64,000 nt of DNA from a bacterium (GTDB lineage: Bacteria; Desulfobacterota; DSWW01): assembly GCA_028277985.1 (NCBI GenBank), contig JANQFG010000106.1:1-64000 (forward strand), given 5' to 3'. This document shows, one piece after another, positions 1 to 8,747 of the stretch; positions within the stretch are counted from its first letter, which is position 1; each line of letters begins with the position of its first letter. The position numbers were made by a program, and so were the translations under genes. The notes under the pieces are model-generated. The model ran no database searches, was not told the DNA's origin, and worked only from the letters and a program-made list of their open reading frames with translations.

Positions 1-130
1 ATGAAACCCGGCTCTTCGGTAGAATGCGAGAGGCGAGCTCCCCCTGAAGGGTTTTCTTATCAGCAGGCAGGCCTTTTTTCAAGTAAAAAGTATATTTAAC
101 TTTTCATAACCGCTTGGAGACGCAAGACAG
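1..130. other. Leader region upstream of the GH57 gene
   Basis: No gene is visible. The last 60 bases are AT-rich compared with the surroundings and contain a TATATT word near 91-96 that could be a -10 box, but no convincing -35 lies at the right distance. A GGAG word at 115-118 could serve the GTG start at 131. The window edge cuts whatever precedes it. Confidence 0.3.
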
Positions 131-2560
131 GTGAAGACCCCGGAACGGCGCGAAGACCGAAGGAAGAGGTTCTTCTGCATTCACGGCCATTTCTACCAGC
201 CTCCCAGGGCAAATCCGTGGACCGAGGCGATCGAGGTCGAGGACTCGGCCGCACCCTACCACGACTGGAACGAGCGTATCTGTGCGGAGTGCTACGCCCC
301 GAACTCGCACGCACGCATCGTAAACGGGTCCGGCCAGGTCCAGCGGATGATCAACAACTACGAATGGATCAGCTTCAACGTCGGTCCGACTCTGCTCGCC
401 TGGATGGAGCGCCACGAGCCCCGGGTTCTGGAAGCGATCCTGGATGCGGACGTGAAGAGCGCACGGAGATGCGGAGGCCACGGAAACGCGATCGCCCAGG
501 CTTTCAATCACACGATCCTCCCGCTTTCGAGCCGAAGGGACAAGTCCGTGCAGGTGCGCTGGGGAATCGAAGTCTTCCGGCACTACTTTCATCGGGAGCC
601 CGAAGGCATGTGGCTGCCGGAGACGGCGGTGGATACAGAGACCCTGGAGGTGCTGGCCGAGAATGGGATGCGCTTCGTCGTGCTGAGCCCGCGCCAGGCG
701 GGAAAGGTCAGGTGGGAGGGGTCCGAGAGTGACACGGCGGACCCGAGACAGGCTTACCGGTGCAGGCTCCCCTCGGGGCGCGAGATCGCTCTGTTCTACT
801 ATGATGGAGAGACCGCGCAACGGATTGCCTTCGAGAAACTCCTGCGTGACGGCGAGCATTTCTACCAGCACATGAATTCCCGGTTCGATCCGGGGCGGCC
901 GGAGGCGCAGCTCGTGCACGTTGCCACGGATGGAGAGACCTTCGGGCATCATCATCGATTCGGTGAGATGGCGCTCGCCTACCTCATCTCCCGTCTGGAA
1001 GGGGAGGAAGAGGCGGCCCTGACCAACTACGGCGAGTTTCTCTCCCTTCATCCTCCGGTGGCCGAAGCGGAGATCGTGGAGAACAGCTCCTGGAGCTGCG
1101 CCCACGGCGTGGAGCGATGGAGGTCCGATTGTGGTTGCCGCCCGAGCGGATCCTCGGCCCATCAGCGATGGCGTGAGCCCCTTCGGGAAGCTTTAAATCA
1201 TCTCAAAACCAGGCTGGATGAGGTTTTTGAACGAGAGGGCCGGGCGCTGTTTCGCGATCCCTGGGCCGCCTGCGATGCTTACATCGGTGTTCTGATCGAG
1301 CGTAGTGAAGGGCGGGCCCGGAGGTTCCTCGCAGAGGTCACTCCACGGGACCTTACGGAAGAGGAGTCCACGCGGGCGCTCAAGCTTCTAGAGATGCAGC
1401 GGCACGGTCAGCTCATGTTCACGAGCTGCGCCTGGTTCTTTGATGAGATCTCCGGGATCGAGACGGTCCAGATCCTGCGGTTCGCTGCCCGGGCCATCCA
1501 GCTGGCCGAAAAGAACTTCCGCGTAACCCTGGAAGAGGAGTTCCTCGGGTTGCTCGAAAAGGCCCCCAGCAATCACTCCGACATCGAGAACGGCAGGGTG
1601 TTGTGGGAGCAGGAGGTGAGACCCGCGGTCACCGATCTGGAGAGGGTCCTGGCCCACTTTGCCATCAATCGGATCTTCCGGGAGGAGCCGTCCCCTCTCG
1701 TGGGAAATGCCTATTCGGTCACGAGCCTGGATGCATCGATCCAGGAGACCGGCCATGCCCACTTTGCGGTCGGAGACGCGGAGGTCGTCTCCCTGGTGAC
1801 CCTGGAGAGAACGAGAGCGATCTATGCCGCGGTGCATTTCGGCGGCCTGGATGTCCAGTTCTTCTGGATGCCCCACGACGGGCGCAACGACTACGATGCA
1901 CTGAAGGCGGAATGGACCGATGCATTTCGAAACGGATCCCTGGGGGATCTTTACCAGCGACTGCTGGAGGTCTTCCAGGGGCCGACCCACCAGTTGAAGG
2001 ACCTCTTCCGCGATGAACAGAGGAAGATCGTCCAGGATACCCTGAGAGAGCGCGTGACGGATTACCAGGTCCTTTTCGAGCAGCTCTTCGATCAGGATCA
2101 TGCGTTGCTCAACCGCCTGGCCGTCTTGCGTTACCCGATTCCCGAGCCGATGAGGATGGCGGCCAGGGTCGCCACCGAGAGAAGGATCCGGGAACAGATC
2201 AGGTGGCTGGAGGGCCCGGATGACCTGCGTGCCCTTTCTCAGCTTCTGGAACAGGCCAGGCCGTGGGGCTACCGGCCCGATGCCTCGAAATTCGAGCGTT
2301 TCTTCCTGCTGCTGCTCGAGGACAGGATCCTGGAACTCTCCGAGGCGGAGGTGCTCGGCTCGATCCTCAAGAGAGCGGAGGCGATTCTGGAAGCGGCAGC
2401 CCTGATGCGGGTCAAGCCCAACCTGTGGAACATCCAGAATCTTTTCGTAGAGGTGAGCCGAGAGCGGGCGGACTTCCTGGGGGCTCACAAAGAAGAAGTG
2501 ATCGGCTTTGCTTCCCGTATTCAGCTGAATCCGAAGGCGCTGCCCCCGAGTCTCCGGTGA
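131..2560 (+). CDS. Glycoside hydrolase family 57 protein with DUF3536 region
   Basis: This 809-residue protein begins with the GH57 hallmark HGHFYQPPR (residues 18-26). The family consists of cytoplasmic alpha-glucan hydrolases, transferases and branching enzymes. The likely nucleophile is E164 in MWLPETAVD, and D267 in ATDGETFGHHH is the likely acid/base position. The C-terminal half is long, helical and rich in charged residues, matching the DUF3536 extension found on one GH57 subgroup. No signal peptide is seen, so the protein is probably cytoplasmic and acts on stored alpha-glucan or a similar glycan. The start is GTG. It converges on the mutase gene with 61 bases between them. The substrate cannot be named from sequence alone. 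Confidence 0.88.
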   Translation: MKTPERREDRRKRFFCIHGHFYQPPRANPWTEAIEVEDSAAPYHDWNERICAECYAPNSHARIVNGSGQVQRMINNYEWISFNVGPTLLAWMERHEPRVLEAILDADVKSARRCGGHGNAIAQAFNHTILPLSSRRDKSVQVRWGIEVFRHYFHREPEGMWLPETAVDTETLEVLAENGMRFVVLSPRQAGKVRWEGSESDTADPRQAYRCRLPSGREIALFYYDGETAQRIAFEKLLRDGEHFYQHMNSRFDPGRPEAQLVHVATDGETFGHHHRFGEMALAYLISRLEGEEEAALTNYGEFLSLHPPVAEAEIVENSSWSCAHGVERWRSDCGCRPSGSSAHQRWREPLREALNHLKTRLDEVFEREGRALFRDPWAACDAYIGVLIERSEGRARRFLAEVTPRDLTEEESTRALKLLEMQRHGQLMFTSCAWFFDEISGIETVQILRFAARAIQLAEKNFRVTLEEEFLGLLEKAPSNHSDIENGRVLWEQEVRPAVTDLERVLAHFAINRIFREEPSPLVGNAYSVTSLDASIQETGHAHFAVGDAEVVSLVTLERTRAIYAAVHFGGLDVQFFWMPHDGRNDYDALKAEWTDAFRNGSLGDLYQRLLEVFQGPTHQLKDLFRDEQRKIVQDTLRERVTDYQVLFEQLFDQDHALLNRLAVLRYPIPEPMRMAARVATERRIREQIRWLEGPDDLRALSQLLEQARPWGYRPDASKFERFFLLLLEDRILELSEAEVLGSILKRAEAILEAAALMRVKPNLWNIQNLFVEVSRERADFLGAHKEEVIGFASRIQLNPKALPPSLR

Positions 2561-2621
2561 GGCCGCAATCCCGGTTTTCCGGAACGCGGCACCGATTCTT
2601 CATGTGGGCCGGAACGGGACT

Positions 2622-4292
2622 TCAGAAGGCGACTGCCGAATCGTCGAACTTTCCCCAGACTTCTCTCAGCACGTCGCTGATCTCACCGAGCGATGCATAA
2701 GCCCGGACGGACGAGATGATGGGAGGCATCAGGTTCTGGCTCTCATCTTCGGCCACCCTGCGGAGCTCGGAAAGGCTCGATTCCACGGCCTCTGCATCGC
2801 GGGAGGCCTTCAAGGCGTTAAGCCTTTCGGTCTGCTCTTTCCGGACGGCCTCCTGGTCCACCGAGAAGATTTCGCGGGTTTCCGCCCCCAGACCACCCAC
2901 TGCCGACTTCTCGAAGCTGTTCACCCCGACCAGTACCTCGTCCCCCGAGTCGACCGCCTTCTGATAACGGTAGGCCGATTCCTGGATCTCTCGGTGGTAG
3001 TAGCCTTGCTCCACCGCAGAGACCGCTCCTCCCATGGCCTCGATGCGGTCCATCTCCTCTTTGGCCTGGCGCTCCAACTCGGACGTGAGCCACTCCACGT
3101 AGTAGGAGCCTCCCAGTGGATCGGTCACGTTCGTCACGCCGGTCTCGTGAGCGATGATCTGCTGGGTGCGCAATGCCATTTGCTGGGAGAATTCGGTCGG
3201 TATGGAGTGCCCCTCGTCGAAGCAGGAAAGCGCCATGGACTGGACGCCGCCCAGAACGGCTGCCAGGGCATGATAGGCAGCCCGCACGATGTTGTTCTCC
3301 GGTTGCTGCGTGGTCAGCGCGGAGCCGCCGGTGTGGGTGTGGGTCCGCAGCATACAGGAGCGATCCGATTTCGCGCCGTAACGCTCTCGCATGAGGCCTG
3401 CCCACATCTTGCGCAGGGCCCGGTATTTTGCCACTTCCTGAAAGAAGTCGTTGTGGGTATTGAAGATCCACGAGATCCGCGGAGCAAAATCATCGATGGC
3501 AAGGCCCCTCTCCAGGACCGCATCCACATAGGCGATGGCGTTCGCCAGGCTGAAGGCCATTTCCTGGACCGCCGTGGAGCCGGCGTCCCGGATGTGATAG
3601 CCGCTCACGCTGATCGCATTCCACCTGGGAATCTCCTTGGCGCAATAGGCCATCAAGTCCGCGGCGAGTCGAACCGAAGGCCCTGGGGGGTAGATATAGG
3701 TTCCTCGGGCCACGTATTCCTTCAGGATGTCGTTCTGCACCGTGCCGCTGAGCTTGTCTGAGGGGACACCCTGCTTCTCGGCAACCACCACGTACATGGC
3801 GAGCAGGATCGATGCCGGTGCATTGATGGTCATCGAGGTGGTGACCTTGTCCAGGGGGATCCCTTCCATCAGGAATTCCATGTCCCGGAGTGAGTCGATG
3901 GCCACACCGACCTTGCCCGCTTCGCCTTCCGCAAGGGTGTGGTCCGAGTCGTAGCCCATCTGAGTGGGCAGGTCGAAGGCTACGCTCAGGCCTGTCTGGC
4001 CCTGGTCCAGAAGGTACCGGAACCGCTTGTTGCTCTCCTCGGCCGTTGCGTATCCCGCATACTGACGCATGGTCCAGAGCCGCGTCCGGTAGCCGGTGTC
4101 GAACAGGCCCCTGGTGAAGGGAAAGCTGCCCGGCTCCTCCATGTCGCGACCGCCCTCATCCCGGTCCGTGTAGAACTTCTTGAGCGGGATCCCGGACGAA
4201 TTGGATATCTCCTGGTCGGCTGCCTTCTTGCCGGATGGTTCTCGTGCCTTCTCGCCCGCCTTTGCTCGGATTCCCTCTTCTGGGCTTGCCAT
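2622..4292 (-). CDS. Methylmalonyl-CoA mutase family, large (catalytic) subunit
   Basis: This 556-residue protein is the TIM-barrel, substrate-binding chain of a B12-dependent acyl-CoA mutase. It ends before any B12-binding (DxHxxG) domain, so it is the split type that needs a separate small subunit. RLWTMRQYAGY keeps the arginines and the tyrosine that in methylmalonyl-CoA mutase contact CoA and the carboxylate (R82, R87, Y89 in the Propionibacterium enzyme). PSVRLA keeps the R207 equivalent and SVSGYH the H244 equivalent. Retention of that tyrosine argues for methylmalonyl-CoA over 2-hydroxyisobutyryl-CoA. The ATG at 4292 is chosen because an AAGGAGG lies 9 bases upstream; an open frame runs to 4457 without such a signal. 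No small subunit, epimerase or MeaB gene lies nearby. Confidence 0.88.
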   Translation of the reverse strand: MASPEEGIRAKAGEKAREPSGKKAADQEISNSSGIPLKKFYTDRDEGGRDMEEPGSFPFTRGLFDTGYRTRLWTMRQYAGYATAEESNKRFRYLLDQGQTGLSVAFDLPTQMGYDSDHTLAEGEAGKVGVAIDSLRDMEFLMEGIPLDKVTTSMTINAPASILLAMYVVVAEKQGVPSDKLSGTVQNDILKEYVARGTYIYPPGPSVRLAADLMAYCAKEIPRWNAISVSGYHIRDAGSTAVQEMAFSLANAIAYVDAVLERGLAIDDFAPRISWIFNTHNDFFQEVAKYRALRKMWAGLMRERYGAKSDRSCMLRTHTHTGGSALTTQQPENNIVRAAYHALAAVLGGVQSMALSCFDEGHSIPTEFSQQMALRTQQIIAHETGVTNVTDPLGGSYYVEWLTSELERQAKEEMDRIEAMGGAVSAVEQGYYHREIQESAYRYQKAVDSGDEVLVGVNSFEKSAVGGLGAETREIFSVDQEAVRKEQTERLNALKASRDAEAVESSLSELRRVAEDESQNLMPPIISSVRAYASLGEISDVLREVWGKFDDSAVAF

Positions 4293-4435
4293 GAAGACCG
4301 TCCTCCTTACCCTGGACAAAAATGGAACATTTCTTTTCCGGAATATCCACCTGTAATGGTTCAGATGACATATTCCCCCTGGAGGGATGCAAAAACGGCC
4401 GTTTCGGGCACTCAGGGCGACCTGACAGAGGCGCC

Positions 4436-4470
4436 TTGACAGTGCCCGGGTCCCCAATTTAGGTTACAAT
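4436..4470 (+). promoter_or_regulatory. Possible promoter for the 4527 gene
   Basis: TTGACA at 4436-4441 and TACAAT at 4465-4470 are both close to sigma70 consensus. The spacing is 23 bases, which is too long for a standard promoter, so only one of the two boxes may be used. Confidence 0.3.
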
Positions 4471-4526
4471 CTCCTCTCAGGCAAGTACCGAAACAGAAGA
4501 GCGATTCTCCGGGCAAGGGGGGCCGA

Positions 4527-5084
4527 ATGGCTGCGAGCAAGGCAAAGAAGGGCAAGGCGAAAAAGAACACCACGAGCCGGAAGTCCCGCCTCTGGGTGCG
4601 GGATCTGTTGAACCTCCTGGGCGGCCTGGCGGTCGGCGCTGTCGGGTTCTGGCTTGTGCAGGCGTATCTGGAGGGTCGGACCACAGGGGACGCCTCACAG
4701 AGGTATCGAACTGCGATCCAGGGGGATTTGCCGATCCTCAAGCAGGCCTCCGAGGAGTATGAGGGCCTTGTCGAGAGCAAGCAGGAGGCCCTGGAGGTCC
4801 TGCGAGGTGTAGACTTGACCGGGACCCTGTACGGGCTCGATGCCTACCGCATGGTTCACGAGGACCTGCCCGCTCTCGATGTCGAAGCACAGCCCCTTCT
4901 TCTTGCCTTCTACCTCAATTTGAGAGACGCGGAGCTTCTGAGAAAGCTGATCGTGGAGCAGCGGGAGCATCCCGAGGAGATGTCCCAGATCCTCTCCCGC
5001 CAATTCCTGCGCACCCTTCACGAGGGGAACCAGCTCGTTCCGCGACTCCTCTGGGCCCTCGGGAAGAACGACGAAGAAGCTTAG
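4527..5084 (+). CDS. Small membrane-anchored protein of unknown function
   Basis: This 185-residue protein has a lysine-rich N-terminus (about residues 4-22), one membrane segment at about residues 28-45 (LLNLLGGLAVGAVGFWLV), and a helical, charged remainder that probably faces the periplasm by the positive-inside rule. I do not recognise a family. The start ATG follows a GGGGGG-rich ribosome-binding region. It lies ahead of a CYTH-domain gene on the same strand with a 99-base gap, so they may be cotranscribed. Confidence 0.65.
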   Translation: MAASKAKKGKAKKNTTSRKSRLWVRDLLNLLGGLAVGAVGFWLVQAYLEGRTTGDASQRYRTAIQGDLPILKQASEEYEGLVESKQEALEVLRGVDLTGTLYGLDAYRMVHEDLPALDVEAQPLLLAFYLNLRDAELLRKLIVEQREHPEEMSQILSRQFLRTLHEGNQLVPRLLWALGKNDEEA

Positions 5085-5183
5085 CACAGCTTGGTGTTTG
5101 GTGGGGATGCTCCGCCGCGATCGACGAGCCACGAGAGCAAGGGGTAGGTGAAGGTTCAGGGTTTTGGGAGGGGGGAGGACCGC

Positions 5184-5789
5184 ATGTCGATGAGACAGGA
5201 AATCGAGCTGAAGCTTCGGTTGGAGAGCAGGGAACAGTACGAAGAGCTCTGTCGGAAGCTGGGCACCCCGGACGACGCTTGGGAGCAGATCAACCACTAC
5301 TTTCGGTCGGAAGACGGAAAGATACCCGGGGACAAGGGCGTCATACGGATTCGTCTCGAGAAGGACAGGGCGGTCTTCACCGTGAAGCTTGGGGCCTTGA
5401 GGGACGGGCTGGCCACCGCAATGGAATACGAAGAGGCCTGGCCGGGTCAGGTGGAGCAGATGCCGCCTTCCTCGAACGAGATCTGGGAGACAGGGCATTC
5501 AGGCCTCGAGGCCCTGGAGCAGCAGTTCGGCGGGCCGTTTCCCCTCGAGTGGATCGGCAAGATGGTCAACCGGCGAAAGCTCTATCGCACAGTTGAGGGC
5601 GTCTGCCTGGAGGTGGATGCGAGCCGGTATCCCGATGGCCATGAGGACTATGAAGTGGAGGTGGAGACAGACCGCCCGGACAGGGACCGAGGCATGCTGG
5701 AGGGGCTGCTCTCGAGCCTCGGTATCCGCTTCACACCTCAACCCGCCACAAAGTACCAACGCTTCCTCGAACACATGGCAGGCAGCTGA
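5184..5789 (+). CDS. CYTH-domain (triphosphate tunnel metalloenzyme) protein
   Basis: This 201-residue protein starts with the CYTH signature EIELKLRL and carries the alternating charged strands expected of the eight-stranded tunnel: RIRLEKDRAVFTVK, EYEEAW, YEVEVE. Family members hydrolyse inorganic triphosphate or nucleoside triphosphates, or act as class IV adenylate cyclases or thiamine triphosphatases, using acidic and basic residues lining the tunnel with Mg2+ or Mn2+. The ATG at 5184 has GGGGGAGG five bases upstream and the CYTH motif follows at once; a GTG at 5148 is possible but adds residues outside the fold. It converges on the M24 peptidase. The substrate is undetermined. Confidence 0.82.
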   Translation: MSMRQEIELKLRLESREQYEELCRKLGTPDDAWEQINHYFRSEDGKIPGDKGVIRIRLEKDRAVFTVKLGALRDGLATAMEYEEAWPGQVEQMPPSSNEIWETGHSGLEALEQQFGGPFPLEWIGKMVNRRKLYRTVEGVCLEVDASRYPDGHEDYEVEVETDRPDRDRGMLEGLLSSLGIRFTPQPATKYQRFLEHMAGS

Positions 5790-5822
5790 AATCGGGCACG
5801 GGCACGAGAAGGCGGCAACGAC

Positions 5823-7034
5823 TCAGGTTACAACAACCACCTCGTCCGGAAAATCGGTGATCTTCTCGGTGCCCTGGTCGGTAATGAGGTAGACGTTTTC
5901 CAGGCCGATGCCGCCCTTCCCGGGTGGAAAGAACTTCGGTTCGATCGCAAGGGTCATGCCGGGCTCGAGGGGTTCGGTGAATCCTGGGGCCAGCACGGGC
6001 CATTCGTCCAGTTCCAGACCCACACCATGGCCCAGGAAAGCGACCTTGTTGTCCTTGCACCCCATGAAATGGGGCCAGAAGGGGCTCTTGCCCTCGAAGT
6101 CCGCCACGATCTCCGCATAGACCTCGCTGCACGGCTTCCCCGGCTCGAGCCTGCGAACGGTCTCGTCCTGGATCCGCCGGCAGAGAGAATGGGCCTCCAG
6201 CCATTCGTCCGAAAGGGATTCCAGCGCAAAGGTCCTGGTCTTGTCGACGAAATAGCCGTTGTAGCCGAACACCACGTCCACGAGGATCGGATCACCCGGC
6301 TCGAGCTCCTTTCGGCCGGCGCCCTGGGGGAGGGCGGGGTAGAGGCCGAGCGCGCCCACCGGGCCATCGAACGAAGTGGGTGAGCAGGCACTCGTGCCGC
6401 TGACCACGGGGCCGTAGTACAGGTCCTGATTCCACCTTCGAATCCGCAGCAATCCCTGGTGTTCGCGGCGTCGGAGGGCGAACTCGATCCGGGCCGAGAG
6501 GTCGAGTTCCGTCCTGGATTCCCGGATCATTCCGGGGATCTCCGCGAATACCTCTGCGTGAAGCCCGGCCGCCTTGCGCAGGAAGCCCAGCTCGAAAGGG
6601 GATTTGGCCTGCCGTACCCGGCGGATCAGTGGGGTGGCGTCCTGCCAGTCGGTCTCGGGCAGTTGTTTCCGTAATCTGAGAAAATCCTTTGCCGGCAGGA
6701 CATCCATCTCCAGTCCGACCCGCGAGCCCTGATCTCCGGCAATCCGGCTGCACAACGCCTTCAGACCCGGGTAGGGGTGGATCTCCCGCAAAGGGGACTC
6801 CTTGCGGGCGCGCTCCAGGCTTCGCTGCACCCAGTAGACCGGGCTCTCTTCCGGTGGGATCCACAAGTACCCGTTCTGGGCCGTGCCGGAAAAGTAGAAG
6901 AGATCCACGGGGTGGCAAACCAGGGCGCCGTCGAGGCCCTGTTCCCGAAGCAGGGCCTGCAGCCGGGAGACTCTTGTCTCGACCTCCTCCAAAGGTGTAA
7001 GAAACGCGCTTTGGACTTCTTCTTCTCTGTTCAT
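5823..7034 (-). CDS. M24 family metallopeptidase (Xaa-Pro aminopeptidase-like)
   Basis: This 403-residue protein has a creatinase/prolidase N-terminal domain (about 1-160) and a pita-bread M24 catalytic domain. The five metal ligands are visible: D in LVDVVFGYNG, D in FVDKTRTF, H in GHGVGLELDE, E in AIEPKF and E in GLENVYL. The enzyme should cleave an N-terminal residue from Xaa-Pro dipeptides or peptides in the cytoplasm with two divalent metals. The start ATG is preceded by GGGAGG. It is divergent from the DHH phosphoesterase gene. Confidence 0.87.
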   Translation of the reverse strand: MNREEEVQSAFLTPLEEVETRVSRLQALLREQGLDGALVCHPVDLFYFSGTAQNGYLWIPPEESPVYWVQRSLERARKESPLREIHPYPGLKALCSRIAGDQGSRVGLEMDVLPAKDFLRLRKQLPETDWQDATPLIRRVRQAKSPFELGFLRKAAGLHAEVFAEIPGMIRESRTELDLSARIEFALRRREHQGLLRIRRWNQDLYYGPVVSGTSACSPTSFDGPVGALGLYPALPQGAGRKELEPGDPILVDVVFGYNGYFVDKTRTFALESLSDEWLEAHSLCRRIQDETVRRLEPGKPCSEVYAEIVADFEGKSPFWPHFMGCKDNKVAFLGHGVGLELDEWPVLAPGFTEPLEPGMTLAIEPKFFPPGKGGIGLENVYLITDQGTEKITDFPDEVVVVT

Positions 7035-7108
7035 CCCACCTCCCTGTTCCTTTCATGAGCCATGCCGGATCGTTTGTCAAGAAATCGGGGATCCGATATC
7101 CTGCGCGA

Positions 7109-8119
7109 ATGGACGAAAAAAACTATGCAAAGATCGTCACCCATGATGATTTCGACGGTGTTGTGTCGGCTGCGCTCTGCAGCCTTGCAAACCGGATCGA
7201 CAACTTCCTGTTTTCCGGTCCCGTGTCCATCCTGGATACGGGCCTGGAGATTGGCGCCGATACGATTGTCTGCGATCTTCCCCATCACCCTGCCGCGGGT
7301 CTCTGGTTCGATCACCATATAGGGAACCTGGAGGACTATCGCCTCAAGGGGGGCGATCCGGAGGCCGTGCGAGAAACCTTCAGGGAAGAGAAGAGCTGCG
7401 CCAGGGTGGTCTATCGATACTACCGGGAGCGAGGGGTCGACTTTCCGGAGTTCATAGGCGCGACGGTCGATGAGGCGGACACGGTGGACAGCTTCGACTA
7501 CCAGGACCTGGAGGACTGGCAGCGCGAGACGCCGGGCAAGACTCTCTCCGACACCCTGCGTATCACCTTCCGCTCCCGGGGAGACCGAAACCGGTACATG
7601 CGCCATCTCATCCGCAGGATCCGCGAAGCCCCCCTCGAGGATCTGCTGTCCGACCCGGAAGTTCGGGAAAAGGCCCTCCTATACAAGGAGATGGAGGAAA
7701 AGAGCCGATCGCTCATCGAAAAGATGGCCGCCTTCCATCCGGAGGATCCGGACGGGGAGGTGATACTGCTCGATACGACGGTGCTCAAGCACTCGCCTTA
7801 CATCATCAAGAGCCTCGCCTTTCTCTCACATCCGAAGGCCCTGGCCGTTCTCGAGGTGAAAAGCCTGTTTCGCCAGAAGCGCAAGACCAATGACCTCGGG
7901 TTCTCCATGTCCTTGAGCCCCTCCCTGGAGGTCGCTGCCTCGGGCAAAGATGTGGGGGAGATCATGCGCTCCCTGAACATGGGAGACGGCCACCGGGGGG
8001 CAGGGGCCGGCAGGATACAGTGCAGGTCAAAGGCGGAGATGATGAAGCAGAAGGAACGGATCCTCCAGGAGATCCTCGGCATGTGGCAGGAACAGCCGAT
8101 CGCGGCCGGAACCTCCTAG
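7109..8119 (+). CDS. DHH/DHHA1 family phosphoesterase
   Basis: This 336-residue protein opens with THDDFDGVVSAA (residues 11-22), the DHH motif I type, then WFDHHIGN (the DHH motif itself) and DEADTVDSFDY. Near the C-terminus HRGAGAGRIQ matches the glycine-rich DHHA1 element. The family uses Mn2+ to hydrolyse phosphodiester bonds in oligonucleotides (NrnA type), cyclic dinucleotides, phosphoadenosine phosphate or polyphosphate; which one cannot be told here. The ATG at 7109 is chosen because the motif begins just after it; an in-frame ATG at 7055 is possible, and neither has a clear ribosome-binding site. The next gene follows after 28 bases. Confidence 0.84.
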   Translation: MDEKNYAKIVTHDDFDGVVSAALCSLANRIDNFLFSGPVSILDTGLEIGADTIVCDLPHHPAAGLWFDHHIGNLEDYRLKGGDPEAVRETFREEKSCARVVYRYYRERGVDFPEFIGATVDEADTVDSFDYQDLEDWQRETPGKTLSDTLRITFRSRGDRNRYMRHLIRRIREAPLEDLLSDPEVREKALLYKEMEEKSRSLIEKMAAFHPEDPDGEVILLDTTVLKHSPYIIKSLAFLSHPKALAVLEVKSLFRQKRKTNDLGFSMSLSPSLEVAASGKDVGEIMRSLNMGDGHRGAGAGRIQCRSKAEMMKQKERILQEILGMWQEQPIAAGTS

Positions 8120-8147
8120 AAGGGGTCTTGCCTGTCAGGAGGGATCC

Positions 8148-8747
8148 TTGGAATCGCTCGAGGCCGCACTGCCGTACCTGGTCCGCTACTCCTACCTGGG
8201 AGTGTTCGGGCTGATTCTCCTGTTCAGCACCATATTGCCCCTGTCCAAGACGCTCGTGATCGTGGCCGCGGGCATCCTGGCCTCTCAGGGCGTGGGCAGC
8301 CTTTGGGTCTACCTCCTCGTCTCCGTCGCGGCGCTGGTCACGGCCGACGGCATCTACTACACTCTCGGATACATCGTCGGGGAGAGAGTGCTGCAATGGC
8401 AGCTCTTCTCGGGAGAGCGGAACAGGGAGAGATTCCTGTCGGCCGAGGCTCGCTTCAAGAAACATGAATGGGTCGCTGTCTTCACCGCACGGTTTCTGCC
8501 CTATCTCCGGGCCCCGATCTTCATCGTTGCCGGTCTGAGCAGGATGACCCCTCTGAGATTCCTTTCCGCGGACCTGCCCTCCGCGTGCCTGCTGGCCCCC
8601 GTGGCGATCGCCCTGGGATACGCCTTTGGCGAGAGCCGGGAGTTGCTCGTCAGGTACATCAAGGAGGGGGAGATCGTTCTGGGCTTGCTGGTTGTGTTGG
8701 TCCTCGTTCTTTTGTACCTGTTCCCGCGCAGGTCGAAGGGCGGCTAG
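8148..8747 (+). CDS. DedA/SNARE-associated (VTT domain) membrane protein
   Basis: This 199-residue integral membrane protein has about five hydrophobic segments and the DedA pattern: an amphipathic re-entrant stretch near 15-60, the GxxxxDxxxYxxG-like TADGIYYTLGY, and FTARFLPYLRAPIFIVAGLSRM with the conserved F/RxxPxxR and G. DedA proteins are proposed undecaprenyl-phosphate or lipid flippases/transporters. The start is a TTG with AGGAGG five bases upstream. It probably forms a transcription unit with the DHH gene. Its TAG stop shares the CTAG tetramer with the stop of the opposing M20 gene. Confidence 0.85.
   Translation: MESLEAALPYLVRYSYLGVFGLILLFSTILPLSKTLVIVAAGILASQGVGSLWVYLLVSVAALVTADGIYYTLGYIVGERVLQWQLFSGERNRERFLSAEARFKKHEWVAVFTARFLPYLRAPIFIVAGLSRMTPLRFLSADLPSACLLAPVAIALGYAFGESRELLVRYIKEGEIVLGLLVVLVLVLLYLFPRRSKGG

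Noticed and set aside
104-1162. 352-codon minus-strand frame opposite the GH57 gene
   Set aside because: The GH57 motifs on the plus strand are unambiguous and the antisense product has no recognisable features.
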